The position numbers and the translations under genes were made by a program. A stretch of DNA of 64,000 nt from assembly GCF_015704895.1 (NCBI RefSeq), contig NZ_JADQWB010000002.1, positions 372,001 through 436,000 of the forward strand, read 5' to 3'. The DNA is from Agrobacterium leguminum (lineage in GTDB: Bacteria; Pseudomonadota; Alphaproteobacteria; Rhizobiales; Rhizobiaceae). Below are positions 37,220 to 45,451 of the stretch, in pieces (the first letter of the stretch is position 1; every line of letters begins with the position of its first letter). The notes under the pieces were generated by a model. It searched no databases. It saw only the letters and a program-made list of their open reading frames with translations, and was not told where the DNA came from.

Positions 37220-37237
37220 ATCATATCAGTAGGCCCG

Positions 37238-37555
37238 TTACGGCTGGGTCTGCGTGCCGCCCGTATTCGGGCTTGCCGGTGCGGTGTTGTTCGCAGGCGG
37301 TGTTGCCGGAGCGGTCGGAGCCATGGGCGCCGGTGCCTGATCCGTTGCCGCAGGCGGCGTGGTGGAGGATGTCGTGGCCGGATCGGTGGTGGGGCCGCTC
37401 ATCTGCGACCAGGCGAAAACGCCCACCAATACGACGACGATGATCGCCAACCACGGCACCCAGGACGACGACGTGCGGGCACGCGGTTCATTGCTGATAT
37501 TCACTTCCGGACGAAGATCGCGGTCCGGACGCGGGTTGTTGGGATCGAATGTCAT
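37238..37555 (-). CDS. Single-pass membrane protein with Pro/Thr/Ala-rich tail
   Basis: The 105-residue protein has a polar, Asp/Arg/Asn-rich N terminus (1-30), one transmembrane helix at about 33-51 (WVPWLAIIVVVLVGVFAW), and a low-complexity tail of Pro, Thr, Ala and Asn with no Cys. The expected topology is N-in, so the tail would lie in the periplasm. GGAGGAAACACC precedes ATG. I recognise no family; proteins of this shape are common in Rhizobiales and often have no defined role. Single gene with its own terminator. Confidence 0.75.
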   Translation of the reverse strand: MTFDPNNPRPDRDLRPEVNISNEPRARTSSSWVPWLAIIVVVLVGVFAWSQMSGPTTDPATTSSTTPPAATDQAPAPMAPTAPATPPANNTAPASPNTGGTQTQP

Positions 37556-37627
37556 GGTGTTTCCTCCTCTTCATTCTGCGGAGAAAACGACGTTCACGGG
37601 ATTTTGTTCCGATTCCTTCCACAACGC

Positions 37628-39073
37628 TTACAACCGACAAGGTTCGGGCGTTTGCTGAAGCGCCTCCGCCAGCACCGTCATGACCTGCGGACCTGCCATT
37701 TGCGAGACATTGAAACGCATGAAACCGGAGGCGTTCTGCGAGGAACTGAACACATTGCCGGGGGCCAGCACCACCTGACGCGAAAGCGCCCGGCGCGCCA
37801 CATCGGCGGCATCAACCCCGTCCGGCAGACGGCACCATAAAAACATGCCCGCCTGCGGTTCGATCCACGGCACACATCCGACCGACCTCAGACGCGCCGC
37901 CACCTCCGGCATCGTTGCCGCAAGACGCTGCCTGAGCGCCTCGACGTGCTTGCGGTAACTGCCATCGGTCAAAAGCGAGAGGATCAGCGCCGCCGAAAAA
38001 TGCGTTCCGCCAAAAGTGGTGGCGATCTTGAGATCGGTCAGGGCTTCCACCCAAGCCATGGGTGCTGCAATGAAACCGCACCGCACGGAGGCCGATAGTG
38101 TTTTTGAAAAACTGCCTATCTGGACGACGCGGTTCAGACCATCGAAGGCCGCCAGCCGGGGCGCGGCCTGGGTTTCGAAATCGGCAAAAATATCATCCTC
38201 GATGATGGTCAGCCCCACCTGCTCGGCGAGCATCAGCAGGCGATGGGCGGAAACGGCGGAAAGCCTTGCACCTGTCGGATTATGGATTGCGGAATTGGTG
38301 ATATAAAGCCGGGGCTGATGTTCTTTCAGCGCCTGCTCGAAAAGTGCCAGATCCGGTCCGGTCGGCGTATAGGGAACACCGACGATCTTCACCCGATGCG
38401 CCCGCAAGAGGGCGTGGAAATTGAAGTAACACGGGTCATCGACAATCACCGTATCCCCCGGCTGCAGCAGGAAACGGCACAGAAGATCGATCGCCTGCGT
38501 GCCGGAATCGGTGAGCATGATCTGGCTGGCGCCCGCCTGCACCCCGTGTTCGGCCAGCCTGCGTGACAGAAGCTGGCGCAGCGGCAGCAGCCCCATCGGG
38601 TTGCCATAATCCGTCAGCAGGGCGGCGTCGGCGCGGGCAAGGCCGCGCATCGCCCGCCTCAACGCTTCCTGCGGCATCCACGATGCGGGAAGCCAGCCGC
38701 AGCCGGGTTTGGCGAGAACGGAACCTTCATCCAGCGCCTGCCGCGAGACCCACAAGGGATCCACCGCCCTATCAAGCTGCGGCTCGATATCGGCGAGCGA
38801 CAGGGGCGCAAGCGGGCCCGAAACGAAAAAACCGGAGCCGGGGCGCGAGCTTATCGTACCATCCGCCACGAGCCGGTCGTAGGCCTCGACAATGGTGGAG
38901 GTGGAAACCTGCATGGTCTTCGCCAGCGCCCTGACCGACGGCAGGCGCGCGCCCGACACGAGGCTGCGCGAGGCGATGCGTTGCCGTACACTTGCCATTA
39001 CCTTTTCTATGCGCGTGCCCACAGCGACTTGTCCGTCCACACTTTCCTCCAACTGTATCGCTTGCGATACCAT
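37628..39073 (-). CDS. MocR-type regulator (GntR winged helix plus aminotransferase-like domain)
   Basis: The protein has a GntR helix-turn-helix at about 15-75 (GARLPSVRALAKTMQVSTSTI with VEAYDRLVADG) joined to a PLP-dependent aminotransferase fold (about 110-470) with the Lys-binding SFSKTLSASVRCGF motif. The start is ATG 39073, giving 481 residues; a GTG/ATG region up to 39121 lies in the divergent promoter. MocR proteins bind PLP and amine substrates and control vitamin or amino-acid genes. Here the divergent EamA exporter is the likely target. A palindrome overlaps its own start. Confidence 0.9.
   Translation of the reverse strand: MVSQAIQLEESVDGQVAVGTRIEKVMASVRQRIASRSLVSGARLPSVRALAKTMQVSTSTIVEAYDRLVADGTISSRPGSGFFVSGPLAPLSLADIEPQLDRAVDPLWVSRQALDEGSVLAKPGCGWLPASWMPQEALRRAMRGLARADAALLTDYGNPMGLLPLRQLLSRRLAEHGVQAGASQIMLTDSGTQAIDLLCRFLLQPGDTVIVDDPCYFNFHALLRAHRVKIVGVPYTPTGPDLALFEQALKEHQPRLYITNSAIHNPTGARLSAVSAHRLLMLAEQVGLTIIEDDIFADFETQAAPRLAAFDGLNRVVQIGSFSKTLSASVRCGFIAAPMAWVEALTDLKIATTFGGTHFSAALILSLLTDGSYRKHVEALRQRLAATMPEVAARLRSVGCVPWIEPQAGMFLWCRLPDGVDAADVARRALSRQVVLAPGNVFSSSQNASGFMRFNVSQMAGPQVMTVLAEALQQTPEPCRL
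39055..39070. promoter_or_regulatory. Palindrome over the MocR start codon, likely autoregulatory operator
   Basis: GTATCGC-TT-GCGATAC is a perfect 7-bp inverted repeat within codons 2-7 of the mocR gene. An AT-rich stretch containing TTGAAATTGTATATGATTG follows towards the divergent exporter, consistent with overlapping promoters. Confidence 0.6.
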
Positions 39074-39156
39074 AACAGTTTGTTGAAATTGTATATGATT
39101 GTCGCTGTTCCTGCCAGCCATTCGGGATCAAGAAAGGCAAAACGCAGGAGTTGACA

Positions 39157-40032
39157 ATGGACAAGACGACGAGCGGCTGGCTGAGCGGCCTGACAGGCGT
39201 GGTGATATTCAGCGGTTCGCTGCCCGCGACACGCATTGCGGTAACGGGTTTCGATCCGGTGTTCCTGACCGTCGCCCGCGCCAGCATTGCCGGCCTGCTG
39301 GCGCTGGCACTGCTGTTTCTGTTCAGGCAAAGGCGCCCGGCGCGCGATGATCTGACATCGCTTTTCATCGTCTCGCTCGGTGTCGTGGTGGGCTTCCCGC
39401 TATTGACCGCGCTGGCGCTGCGGCATGTCACCTCAGCGCATTCCATCGTTTTCGTGGGGCTCTTGCCGCTCGCAACAGCAATTTTCGCCGTGCTGCGCGG
39501 CGGAGAACGCCCACGCCCGGTGTTCTGGTTCTTTTCCTGTCTTGGAAGCGCGCTTGTTGCGGGGTTTTCCCTGTCGAATTCGTTTGCCGCCGGGATCGAG
39601 GCCTCGCTTGCCGGCGATCTTCTGATGCTCGGTGCAATCATCGTTTGCGGGCTCGGCTATGCGGAGGGTGCTGCCCTTTCCCGCAAGCTAGGCGGCTGGC
39701 AGGTCATTTCCTGGGCGCTGGTTCTTTCCCTGCCGGTAATGCTGCCGCTTGCTTTCTTCACCGGGCCGGAAACGCTTGCCGGCATCGACCCGCAGGCCTG
39801 GGCCGGCCTTGCCTATGTTTCCCTGTTCAGCATGCTGATCGGCTTCATCTTCTGGTATCGCGGGCTGGCGCTTGGCGGCATCGCGGCCGTCGGCCAGCTG
39901 CAATTGCTTCAGCCCTTCTTCGGGCTGGCACTTGCCGCGACCCTGTTGCATGAGGAGGTGAGCCCGGCCATGATCGCCGTTACGCTTGTGGTGGTGCTCT
40001 GCGTTGCAGGCGCGCGAAAATTCGCGCGCTGA
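39157..40032 (+). CDS. DMT/EamA-family transporter
   Basis: ATG 39157 follows AGGAG with six bases between; the ATG at 39151 is also in frame. The 291-residue protein has two EamA repeats with about ten membrane spans and the conserved Pro-rich loops of the family. It is divergent from a MocR-type regulator, so it may export or import an amino acid, an amine or a B6-related compound that the regulator senses. The substrate is not identifiable from sequence. It ends 12 bases before a convergent GH25 gene. Confidence 0.88.
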   Translation: MDKTTSGWLSGLTGVVIFSGSLPATRIAVTGFDPVFLTVARASIAGLLALALLFLFRQRRPARDDLTSLFIVSLGVVVGFPLLTALALRHVTSAHSIVFVGLLPLATAIFAVLRGGERPRPVFWFFSCLGSALVAGFSLSNSFAAGIEASLAGDLLMLGAIIVCGLGYAEGAALSRKLGGWQVISWALVLSLPVMLPLAFFTGPETLAGIDPQAWAGLAYVSLFSMLIGFIFWYRGLALGGIAAVGQLQLLQPFFGLALAATLLHEEVSPAMIAVTLVVVLCVAGARKFAR

Positions 40033-40044
40033 TGATTGCCATCG

Positions 40045-41157
40045 TCAGCTCGAACGGCGGTCCACCCAGCGATGCCATGCATCCTCACTGCCGTTGAAGA
40101 CATTGAGATCGATGCGGCCATCGACACCATGTGACAGGCCGGAACCGGAATATTGCCAGAAAAGCCACTTGCGGCCGGGATAAACCACTGACGGATGCTG
40201 GGCGACGGCGCGCAACCAGAAGGGATAATCCTGGAATTCGCCCTGGAGGTTGTCCTTGTAAAAATCGGGCGCCGTATAAATGATCGGCCGCTGGCCATAA
40301 TGGCGCTCGAGCTTGTCCATGAAGACGCGCATCTTTTCCAGAACGCGTTCGCGGGAATGGCGCATCTTGCAGCTCGATTCGCCGTTATATTCCACGTCGA
40401 TAACCGGCGGCAGCGCGTCCGGGTCGCGCGGTACATTGCGAATGAACCAGTCCGCCTGTTCGCTGGCGTTGCGGCACCAATAGAAGAAGTGGTAAGCACC
40501 GCGGCGAATGCCCGCTTCCTTCGCGCGCTGCCAGTTGGTGCGGAACATCGGATCGAGATGATCGCCGCCATCCGTCGCCTTGATGAAGGCGAAATTGGCG
40601 CCGCGCGTGCGCAGCTGCGGCCAGTTTATATTGGCCTGCCAGCGGGATACATCCACCCCGTGGACCTGAAAATGACGCGGCTGGACCCTGCCGAAATTGA
40701 TCGGCTTCGCATCGCTGAAGCTGGAGCGGAAAATGCGCGAGCGGATCTGCGCACCGGCGCTCGCCGCCGGGGCCGCAGCCATAGCCAACTGTACCGGACG
40801 CTCCATCTGGTTGATCGTGGGGCGCTCCGCCGGCCGCACCATTCCGGCCGCCTGTGACGGAACCGGCAACCGGATTTCAGGTGCATTCTGCGTTAACGAC
40901 GCCCTGGGGGTGACAGCGGAAAAGGCCTTGGGTTCGTCAGGCACCGGCCCGCCCCATGCCAGAACTTCCTGCCGTGGCTGAGCGGCGATGGCCTGGGTAC
41001 CGACGCCTGCCTGCGGCAGCGGTGCGGATGGCGTGACCGAACTCGTCGTTTCCTTCGAGGGCAAGCCGGCCATCAGGCTTTCCGGCCCGGAACTGGACGT
41101 GCAGCCTCCAAGCAGGAAGCAACCGAAGAAAAGTGCTGGCACAGCCGATGAACGCAT
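40045..41157 (-). CDS. GH25 muramidase-like lipoprotein
   Basis: The 370-residue product has a lipoprotein signal (MRSSAVPALFFGCFLLGGC) with lipobox LLGGC and acylated Cys19, and then a long Pro/Ala/Gln-rich linker to about residue 155. The C-terminal GH25 domain (about 165-365) starts HGVDVSRWQANINWPQ with the catalytic Asp and contains PPVIDVEYNG with the family Glu. GH25 enzymes hydrolyse N-acetylmuramic acid links in peptidoglycan, here probably at the periplasmic face of the outer membrane. The frame from 41220 extends upstream of the lipoprotein start. Confidence 0.9.
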   Translation of the reverse strand: MRSSAVPALFFGCFLLGGCTSSSGPESLMAGLPSKETTSSVTPSAPLPQAGVGTQAIAAQPRQEVLAWGGPVPDEPKAFSAVTPRASLTQNAPEIRLPVPSQAAGMVRPAERPTINQMERPVQLAMAAAPAASAGAQIRSRIFRSSFSDAKPINFGRVQPRHFQVHGVDVSRWQANINWPQLRTRGANFAFIKATDGGDHLDPMFRTNWQRAKEAGIRRGAYHFFYWCRNASEQADWFIRNVPRDPDALPPVIDVEYNGESSCKMRHSRERVLEKMRVFMDKLERHYGQRPIIYTAPDFYKDNLQGEFQDYPFWLRAVAQHPSVVYPGRKWLFWQYSGSGLSHGVDGRIDLNVFNGSEDAWHRWVDRRSS

Positions 41158-41335
41158 GAGAACCCGTACGCAAAACAAATCGGGGGCACTCTGATGCCGC
41201 CCGGAGACCTCGAAATACAAATGCTAACGGAAGATTATCAAAAAAGACTGAATCTTATCTTTACGTCGGCACCCGCCGATGCGCCCGTCATTTCTGGCAG
41301 GCGAAACGGTTCGAGTTCTCGCGCGGCGGCGCGGC

Positions 41336-41524
41336 TCAGGCCGTCATGGCGGTCAGATCGACAGTGTCGGCGCCGGGGGAGTTTCTCTTGATCGATTCGA
41401 TCGCATGGATGGCCGAAGCCTTCGCCTGGTATCCTTCCGACGAGAACATTGTTTCCCCGTTGGATGCCTTGAAGCGGAAACGGTATTCACCGGCCTTGTC
41501 CTGATAGATTTCGAATTTGTACAT
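41336..41524 (-). CDS. YegP/DUF1508-family small protein
   Basis: The 62-residue product begins MYKFEIYQDKAGEYRFRFKA and has the SEGYQAKASAIHAIESIKRN end of DUF1508, which normally makes one copy of a small beta-alpha fold that occurs twice in E. coli YegP. AGGAGG precedes ATG. Structure has been described for family members but no function is fixed. It is separate from the glutamine amidotransferase gene, which ends 58 bases upstream on the same strand. Confidence 0.9.
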   Translation of the reverse strand: MYKFEIYQDKAGEYRFRFKASNGETMFSSEGYQAKASAIHAIESIKRNSPGADTVDLTAMTA

Positions 41525-41582
41525 GATCTTTGCGCCTCCTTTCGCGCGGTAGTCCATCAGCCGCAACTCTGTTCGGCCTCGA

Positions 41583-42308
41583 TCACTTTCGCAACGGAAA
41601 ATCGCCGATCTGGATGAGCCGTACCCAGGCTCGAGCGATCTCCAGCCCGGCTGCATCGGCCATTTCTGCGCGCAAGCCACGGTGGTCACAATAATTCTCC
41701 AGCCAGCCCGGCGACATTCTTTCGACGGAAGCAGGAAACGCCTGACACCAGCCGTCAACCACGGCGGTCGAGGCCTCAAAATGGAATTGCGTGCCATAGA
41801 CCGCACGGCCGATGCGAAAGGCCTGATTTCGTGTCGCGCCATTGGTCGCAAGCCGCGTGGCGTCCGGCGGAAGCGTAAATGTATCGCAATGCCACTGAAA
41901 AATCGGGAATGTCTTTTCCAGCCCGGCCAATAGCGGATCGGACACGCCCTCTTCCGTCAGGGATACATCCTGCCAGCCGAATTCCGGCGGCCCCGAGAGA
42001 ATATTCTCTCCCCCATAGGCGCGCGCCAGCAACTGGCTGCCGAGGCACACACCCATGACCGCTTTACCAGCATCGCCAAAGGCTTTCATGAGAAGGGCGA
42101 GATCGGCAAGATAGGGATAAAGCGCATCGTCAAGCGCGTTCTGTTCGCCGCCCAGAACGACGAGCGCATCATGGTCGGCGGCATCCCTTGGGAGAGGCTC
42201 ACCCGCATAGGCGCGGATGACATGGATTTCCGCCGCCGCTTCTTCCAGCGCTACGCCGAGCTGCCCGTGCGGCGTACCCGCCATGTTTTCTATGATTGCG
42301 ACGCGCAT
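41583..42308 (-). CDS. Class I glutamine amidotransferase-like protein
   Basis: ATG 42308 begins MRVAIIENMAGTPHGQLG, after a run of polar sequence from 42374 that does not look coding. The 241-residue protein has the triad of class I amidotransferases: nucleophile Cys88 (VMGVCLGSQLLA), His176 and Glu178 (YGTQFHFEAS). It is not fused to a synthetase domain, and it resembles gamma-glutamyl hydrolase or GMP-synthase-like stand-alone enzymes that cleave glutamyl amides of small molecules. The substrate is unknown. Confidence 0.9.
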   Translation of the reverse strand: MRVAIIENMAGTPHGQLGVALEEAAAEIHVIRAYAGEPLPRDAADHDALVVLGGEQNALDDALYPYLADLALLMKAFGDAGKAVMGVCLGSQLLARAYGGENILSGPPEFGWQDVSLTEEGVSDPLLAGLEKTFPIFQWHCDTFTLPPDATRLATNGATRNQAFRIGRAVYGTQFHFEASTAVVDGWCQAFPASVERMSPGWLENYCDHRGLRAEMADAAGLEIARAWVRLIQIGDFPLRK

Positions 42309-42446
42309 AGGACCTCGTGGAGACGACAATGGATTCAATCGGCTAAGAATGCCGATCGAATCCAGCTTCACCACGAGAAAAATCGATTTTCAAGAGCCGC
42401 GGCGTCGTCAGTGCGACAACAGGCGGATGACCTGACCTGATGCGCC

Positions 42447-42896
42447 TTAGAATTCACGCGCCAGCTTGGCGTCTGCGGAATGCCGGTTGCCGCCGCGAAC
42501 CGCGAAGAACAGGAAAATCGCAGCCCACAGAATCGATTTTTCCGCGCCGCCCAGACCTTCCGCCTTTACGATGCCGTGAAAATAAACCGTTACCAAAAGA
42601 ACGATCATCGCCGCGAAGGATGCCGGCCGTGTGAACAGGCCGATGGCGACCAGAATGCCGCCGAAAAATTCCGTGGCGGCAAGCAGCGGCGACCAGAAGA
42701 CGCCGGGATAAAAACCGAGGCTCTCCACCATGCCGACTGCGCCGAAAGGATTGACGATCTTGCCGAAACCATGGGTGACGAGGAGAAGCCCGGCAGTAAC
42801 GCGCAGGATCGTCTCCACCAGATCGTGTGTCGCATTATAAAGCGGTGCGACCGCCGGAACGAAAAGACGCTGACGATTATTCTCGAACTGGGCCAT
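42447..42896 (-). CDS. DoxX-family membrane protein
   Basis: ATG 42896 has GGAG five bases upstream; the frame from 43070 overlaps the divergent gene and is not used. The 149-residue protein has four membrane helices (about 22-45, 63-82, 85-105 and 115-135) and the DoxX motif LRVTAGLLLVTHGFGKIVNPFG and the FTRPAS loop. DoxX proteins take part in thiosulfate or other redox chemistry at the membrane in a few species, but in most the role is open. It is divergent from a SelT/SelW-like thioredoxin-fold protein, which supports a redox theme. Confidence 0.88.
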   Translation of the reverse strand: MAQFENNRQRLFVPAVAPLYNATHDLVETILRVTAGLLLVTHGFGKIVNPFGAVGMVESLGFYPGVFWSPLLAATEFFGGILVAIGLFTRPASFAAMIVLLVTVYFHGIVKAEGLGGAEKSILWAAIFLFFAVRGGNRHSADAKLAREF

Positions 42897-43041
42897 AGGA
42901 TCTCCACGTTTCAGCCTTCGACAGCTTCTCTGTTCGCAAAGCCGCATGATAAGAACAAGCGTACGCCAGGTAAAAACATGAGTATTATGGTTGACATTAT
43001 CGTGAACATTATTGCCACCGGGCGATGAAGGAGACCTGAGG

Positions 43042-43347
43042 ATGACCGAGACCAAACCCCGCATAACCATCCGCTATTGCACGCAATGCAACTGGCTGCT
43101 TCGGGCAGGCTGGATGGCGCAGGAAATCCTGCAGACCTTCGCTTCCGATGTCGGCGAAGTCAGCCTCGTTCCCTCAACCGGCGGCCTGTTCGAGATCACC
43201 GTGGACGGCACGACCATATGGGAACGCAAACGCGATGGCGGTTTTCCCGGCCCAAAAGAACTCAAACAGAGAATCCGTGACATCATCGACCCGCAGCGCG
43301 ACCTCGGCCATGTGGACAGAACGAAGCATGAAGGGCTCGACACCTGA
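43042..43347 (+). CDS. SelT/SelW/SelH (Rdx)-family thioredoxin-fold protein
   Basis: ATG 43042 has GGAGACC 9 bases upstream. The 101-residue protein has the CxxC active-site motif, Cys13 and Cys16 (YCTQCNW), at the end of the first strand, as in the selenoprotein W/T/H family, with Cys instead of selenocysteine. GAGWMAQEILQTF and PSTGGLFEITVDG match the core fold. Family members are thiol oxidoreductases of unknown partner. It is divergent from the DoxX gene and lies 120 bases before tRNA-Leu. Confidence 0.88.
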   Translation: MTETKPRITIRYCTQCNWLLRAGWMAQEILQTFASDVGEVSLVPSTGGLFEITVDGTTIWERKRDGGFPGPKELKQRIRDIIDPQRDLGHVDRTKHEGLDT

Positions 43348-43427
43348 CCCGGCGACATGTTTCAACAGCCCCAACCAAGTTTTTTCCCTTTAAAATCAAT
43401 GATCGTCATAAAAGTTCAAAAAGTCTG

Positions 43428-43456
43428 TTGACACCGGGCGGCTGCCCTCGTACATC
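43428..43456 (+). promoter_or_regulatory. Sigma-70 type promoter for tRNA-Leu
   Basis: TTGACA at 43428-43433 and a -10-like TACATC at 43451-43456 are 17 bases apart, and the tRNA begins 10 bases later. This is the spacing of a constitutive promoter. Confidence 0.65.
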
Positions 43457-43466
43457 GCTCTCCGTC

Positions 43467-43553
43467 GCCCAGATGGCGGAATTGGTAGACGCGCCAGCTT
43501 CAGGTGCTGGTACTCGCAAGGGTGTGGAGGTTCGAGTCCTCTTCTGGGCACCA
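43467..43553 (+). tRNA. tRNA-Leu (anticodon CAG)
   Basis: The 87-base gene folds as a class II cloverleaf: acceptor GCCCAGA with TCTGGGC, anticodon arm CCAGC-TTCAGGT-GCTGG with the anticodon CAG at 43501-43503, a long variable arm, and T arm GGTTCGAGTCC. It has the discriminator A and a genomically encoded CCA end. It reads CUG codons. No integrase or repeated 3' end lies downstream, so this copy is not in use as an insertion site here. Confidence 0.97.
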
Positions 43554-43739
43554 TTCCATTTTTGATCTTAGCCAGATCAAGAACTTAGCCGAAAAAACAG
43601 CAACATATAGCCGACCGGTAAACGCCGGGGAGCGTGTTGCTTTTTCGCCTTTTCCACTTACAGAAAAGCTACGAACAGGCCGCTTCCGTTTTTGTCGGGA
43701 GGCCTGTTGTCCTGTCTGAAATATGATCGACCTTGTCTG

Positions 43740-44150
43740 TTATGGCTGAGCGTCTTTATCGCCACTATTTTGCGAATGCTGTTCGCAATTCGGCGTACAG
43801 GACAGAACTGTCCGCTCCGTCTGCCGGAAAACACGCACCGTATTGCCCTCGTCGATGGAGACGAGAATGCGTTCATCCACGATTGGATTGCCATCGGCAT
43901 CCAGAAGCACGAGATTGGTCGTGCCGAAACTGCGACCCGTCAGAACAATTGTGGTGGCATCGGCAACCGTGGCATCGGCGACTTTGGAGTTGCCGACGAT
44001 AACCTTGCTGACGGCGCGGTCGAGACGAAGGACACGGGCGTGATTCATCGAAACGCGCAATATGTCATCTTCAGCAAAAGCGGGCTGCAGCGAACCCGAT
44101 AGAAAGACGGACAAGCCGACCACAATTTTCGCCAGTTTTCCGGATGACAC
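43740..44150 (-). CDS. Periplasmic protein with pilus-assembly N-terminal (CpaC N-like) domain
   Basis: The 136-residue product has a signal peptide (about 1-26, ending AFA-ED) and a domain like the N-terminal region of CpaC/RcpA secretins (RVLRLDRAVSKVIVGNSKVADATV, then GRSFGTTNLVLLDADGNPI). It has no secretin part, and ends with a Cys pair at TPNC and a Ser/Asn-rich tail. It lies beside the Tad pilus genes but on the other strand, separated from pilA by a 414-base promoter region. It may accompany the secretin at the outer membrane or act alone; this is inference. Confidence 0.8.
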   Translation of the reverse strand: MSSGKLAKIVVGLSVFLSGSLQPAFAEDDILRVSMNHARVLRLDRAVSKVIVGNSKVADATVADATTIVLTGRSFGTTNLVLLDADGNPIVDERILVSIDEGNTVRVFRQTERTVLSCTPNCEQHSQNSGDKDAQP

Positions 44151-44564
44151 GCGTTTGGCCCTTGCTCACTACCCGCACTTTATTGTTCCACAGAATGCGC
44201 GGTTTTAGTGAATGAAGCGTTAAATGGCGGAAATCAGCAACGAGGATGGTAACCATTCGTAATGTATTGATATTTTCACGCCTCTCCGCCCCGCGTCAAA
44301 ACTGAACAGCTACACCTCTTTCAAAGGAAACTTTGCCGAAAGAGAGAAATGGTCAGCGCCTGAATATATTTGTTTATCAGCAAATATAAAAATGCAGACA
44401 ATACTTTTTGTTTTTATTTACCAAGAGAAACTCATCCTGCCGTTTACTTTGAGTTAATCGTTTTTTTTAAGCGCTTGGAAATCGCTCCGCTGTAGTTTGA
44501 ACCCAACCGAACAACGGAGAACAGTTGTCGGCGTGCTGAACCAACACAAGTTAGGAGAGACCCT
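44151..44564. other. 414-base divergent intergenic region upstream of pilA
   Basis: No gene is seen. The DNA is markedly AT-rich compared with its surroundings. A perfect 8-bp inverted repeat TATATTTG-N8-CAAATATA lies at 44365-44388, and T-rich tracts follow (44404-44418 and 44461-44468). The pilA ribosome site (AGGAGAGACCCT) is at its right end. A TTAA-N9-TTAA arrangement near 44454-44470 does not fit CtrA spacing. It most likely holds the pilA promoter and its controls. Confidence 0.6.
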
Positions 44565-44747
44565 ATGACCAAGATTTTCGCTCGTTTCCTCAAGGATGAA
44601 TCCGGTGCGACCGCTATCGAATACGGCCTGATCGCTGCCCTTATCTCTGTTGCCATTATCGGCGGCGCCAAGACCCTGGGCACCAGCCTCAGCACCCAGT
44701 TCACGAACCTGGGCAGCTACATGAACGTTGCGAAAAACCCAGGTTGA
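44565..44747 (+). CDS. pilA: Flp-type major pilin
   Basis: The 60-residue prepilin has the type IVb leader MTKIFARFLKDESG and the cleavage site Gly14/Ala15, with Glu19 at position +5 and Tyr20 in ATAIEYGLIAALISVAII, the Flp motif. The mature 46-residue pilin has one hydrophobic helix and a short polar end. It is processed by CpaA and assembled through the Tad machine for surface attachment. A strong AGGAGAG site and a 12-bp hairpin after the stop fit high expression compared with the downstream cpa genes. Confidence 0.96.
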   Translation: MTKIFARFLKDESGATAIEYGLIAALISVAIIGGAKTLGTSLSTQFTNLGSYMNVAKNPG

Positions 44748-44759
44748 AACTGGATTTCA

Positions 44760-44795
44760 TTGTGTTGCGCTGGCTGCCGTCGGCGCAACACAATC
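44760..44795 (+). other. Stem-loop between pilA and cpaA, transcript processing or attenuation site
   Basis: ATTGTGTTGCGC pairs perfectly with GCGCAACACAAT across a 12-base loop, starting 12 bases after the pilA stop. There is no T run, so it is more likely to protect the pilA message end or to reduce read-through into cpaA than to terminate fully. Confidence 0.75.
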
Positions 44796-44821
44796 CGTAA
44801 CCATAGGTAGATTTAAAAATC

Positions 44822-45334
44822 ATGACAGTTGCGGCGATATTCCTTATACTTCCATTATGCCTCAGCTTCGCCGCGCTGAACGACCTCTTCACCATGACGA
44901 TTCCCAACAGGATACCGCTCATCCTGTTATTTTCCTTTATAATCGTCGCGCCCGTTTCAGGCATGGACTGGCAAACTTTTGCCCTTAGTTTTGCCGCTGG
45001 TACCGCAGTTTTTGCCGCCTGTTTTGCGCTCTTTGCCGCCAATGTCATGGGCGGGGGAGATGCGAAGCTCTTGACCGCCGCAGCAGTCTGGTATGGCTTC
45101 AATATCTCCGTCATCGAATTCCTGCTCGCAGTGACCTTTATCGGTGGTGCTTTGACGATCGGCATCCTTCTTTTGCGGACACGCTCAAGAGAAATCATGG
45201 CGGCCGGAATTCCGGTACCCGATTCCCTGCTTGTGGCAAAAAAAATCCCTTACGGTATCGGCATAGCGATAGCTGGTCTTCTAACCTATGGGGAAACACC
45301 ACTTGTCAAGGCAGCCATTGCGAGCCTTTCTTGA
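44822..45334 (+). CDS. cpaA: Prepilin peptidase (A24 family) CpaA
   Basis: The 170-residue membrane enzyme has the two aspartates of A24 peptidases: Asp21 in ALNDLFTMTIPN and Asp80 in GGGDAKLL. About five membrane helices are present. It cleaves the prepilin leader at the inner membrane. It is shorter than two-domain PilD, without the N-methylation domain, as in other Tad systems. It follows pilA by 74 bases across a stem-loop. Confidence 0.94.
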   Translation: MTVAAIFLILPLCLSFAALNDLFTMTIPNRIPLILLFSFIIVAPVSGMDWQTFALSFAAGTAVFAACFALFAANVMGGGDAKLLTAAAVWYGFNISVIEFLLAVTFIGGALTIGILLLRTRSREIMAAGIPVPDSLLVAKKIPYGIGIAIAGLLTYGETPLVKAAIASLS

Positions 45335-45451
45335 GTAACCTTGAGCGTTAAGCATCGGTTAACTACAAATCCAAGCATAATATTAACCATAATTATACCA
45401 ATCGCGCGCCATCCTGACGGGAGAAGAATCTGATTCCCTCAAGGATCGAGC

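Noticed and set aside
43467..43739. tRNA-Leu as an integration site for a mobile element
   Set aside because: No integrase, no direct repeat of the tRNA 3' end and no change in gene character is seen after it; the Tad pilus locus follows directly.
44454..44470. TTAA pair ahead of pilA as a CtrA site
   Set aside because: The spacer is nine bases, not seven, so it does not match the consensus.
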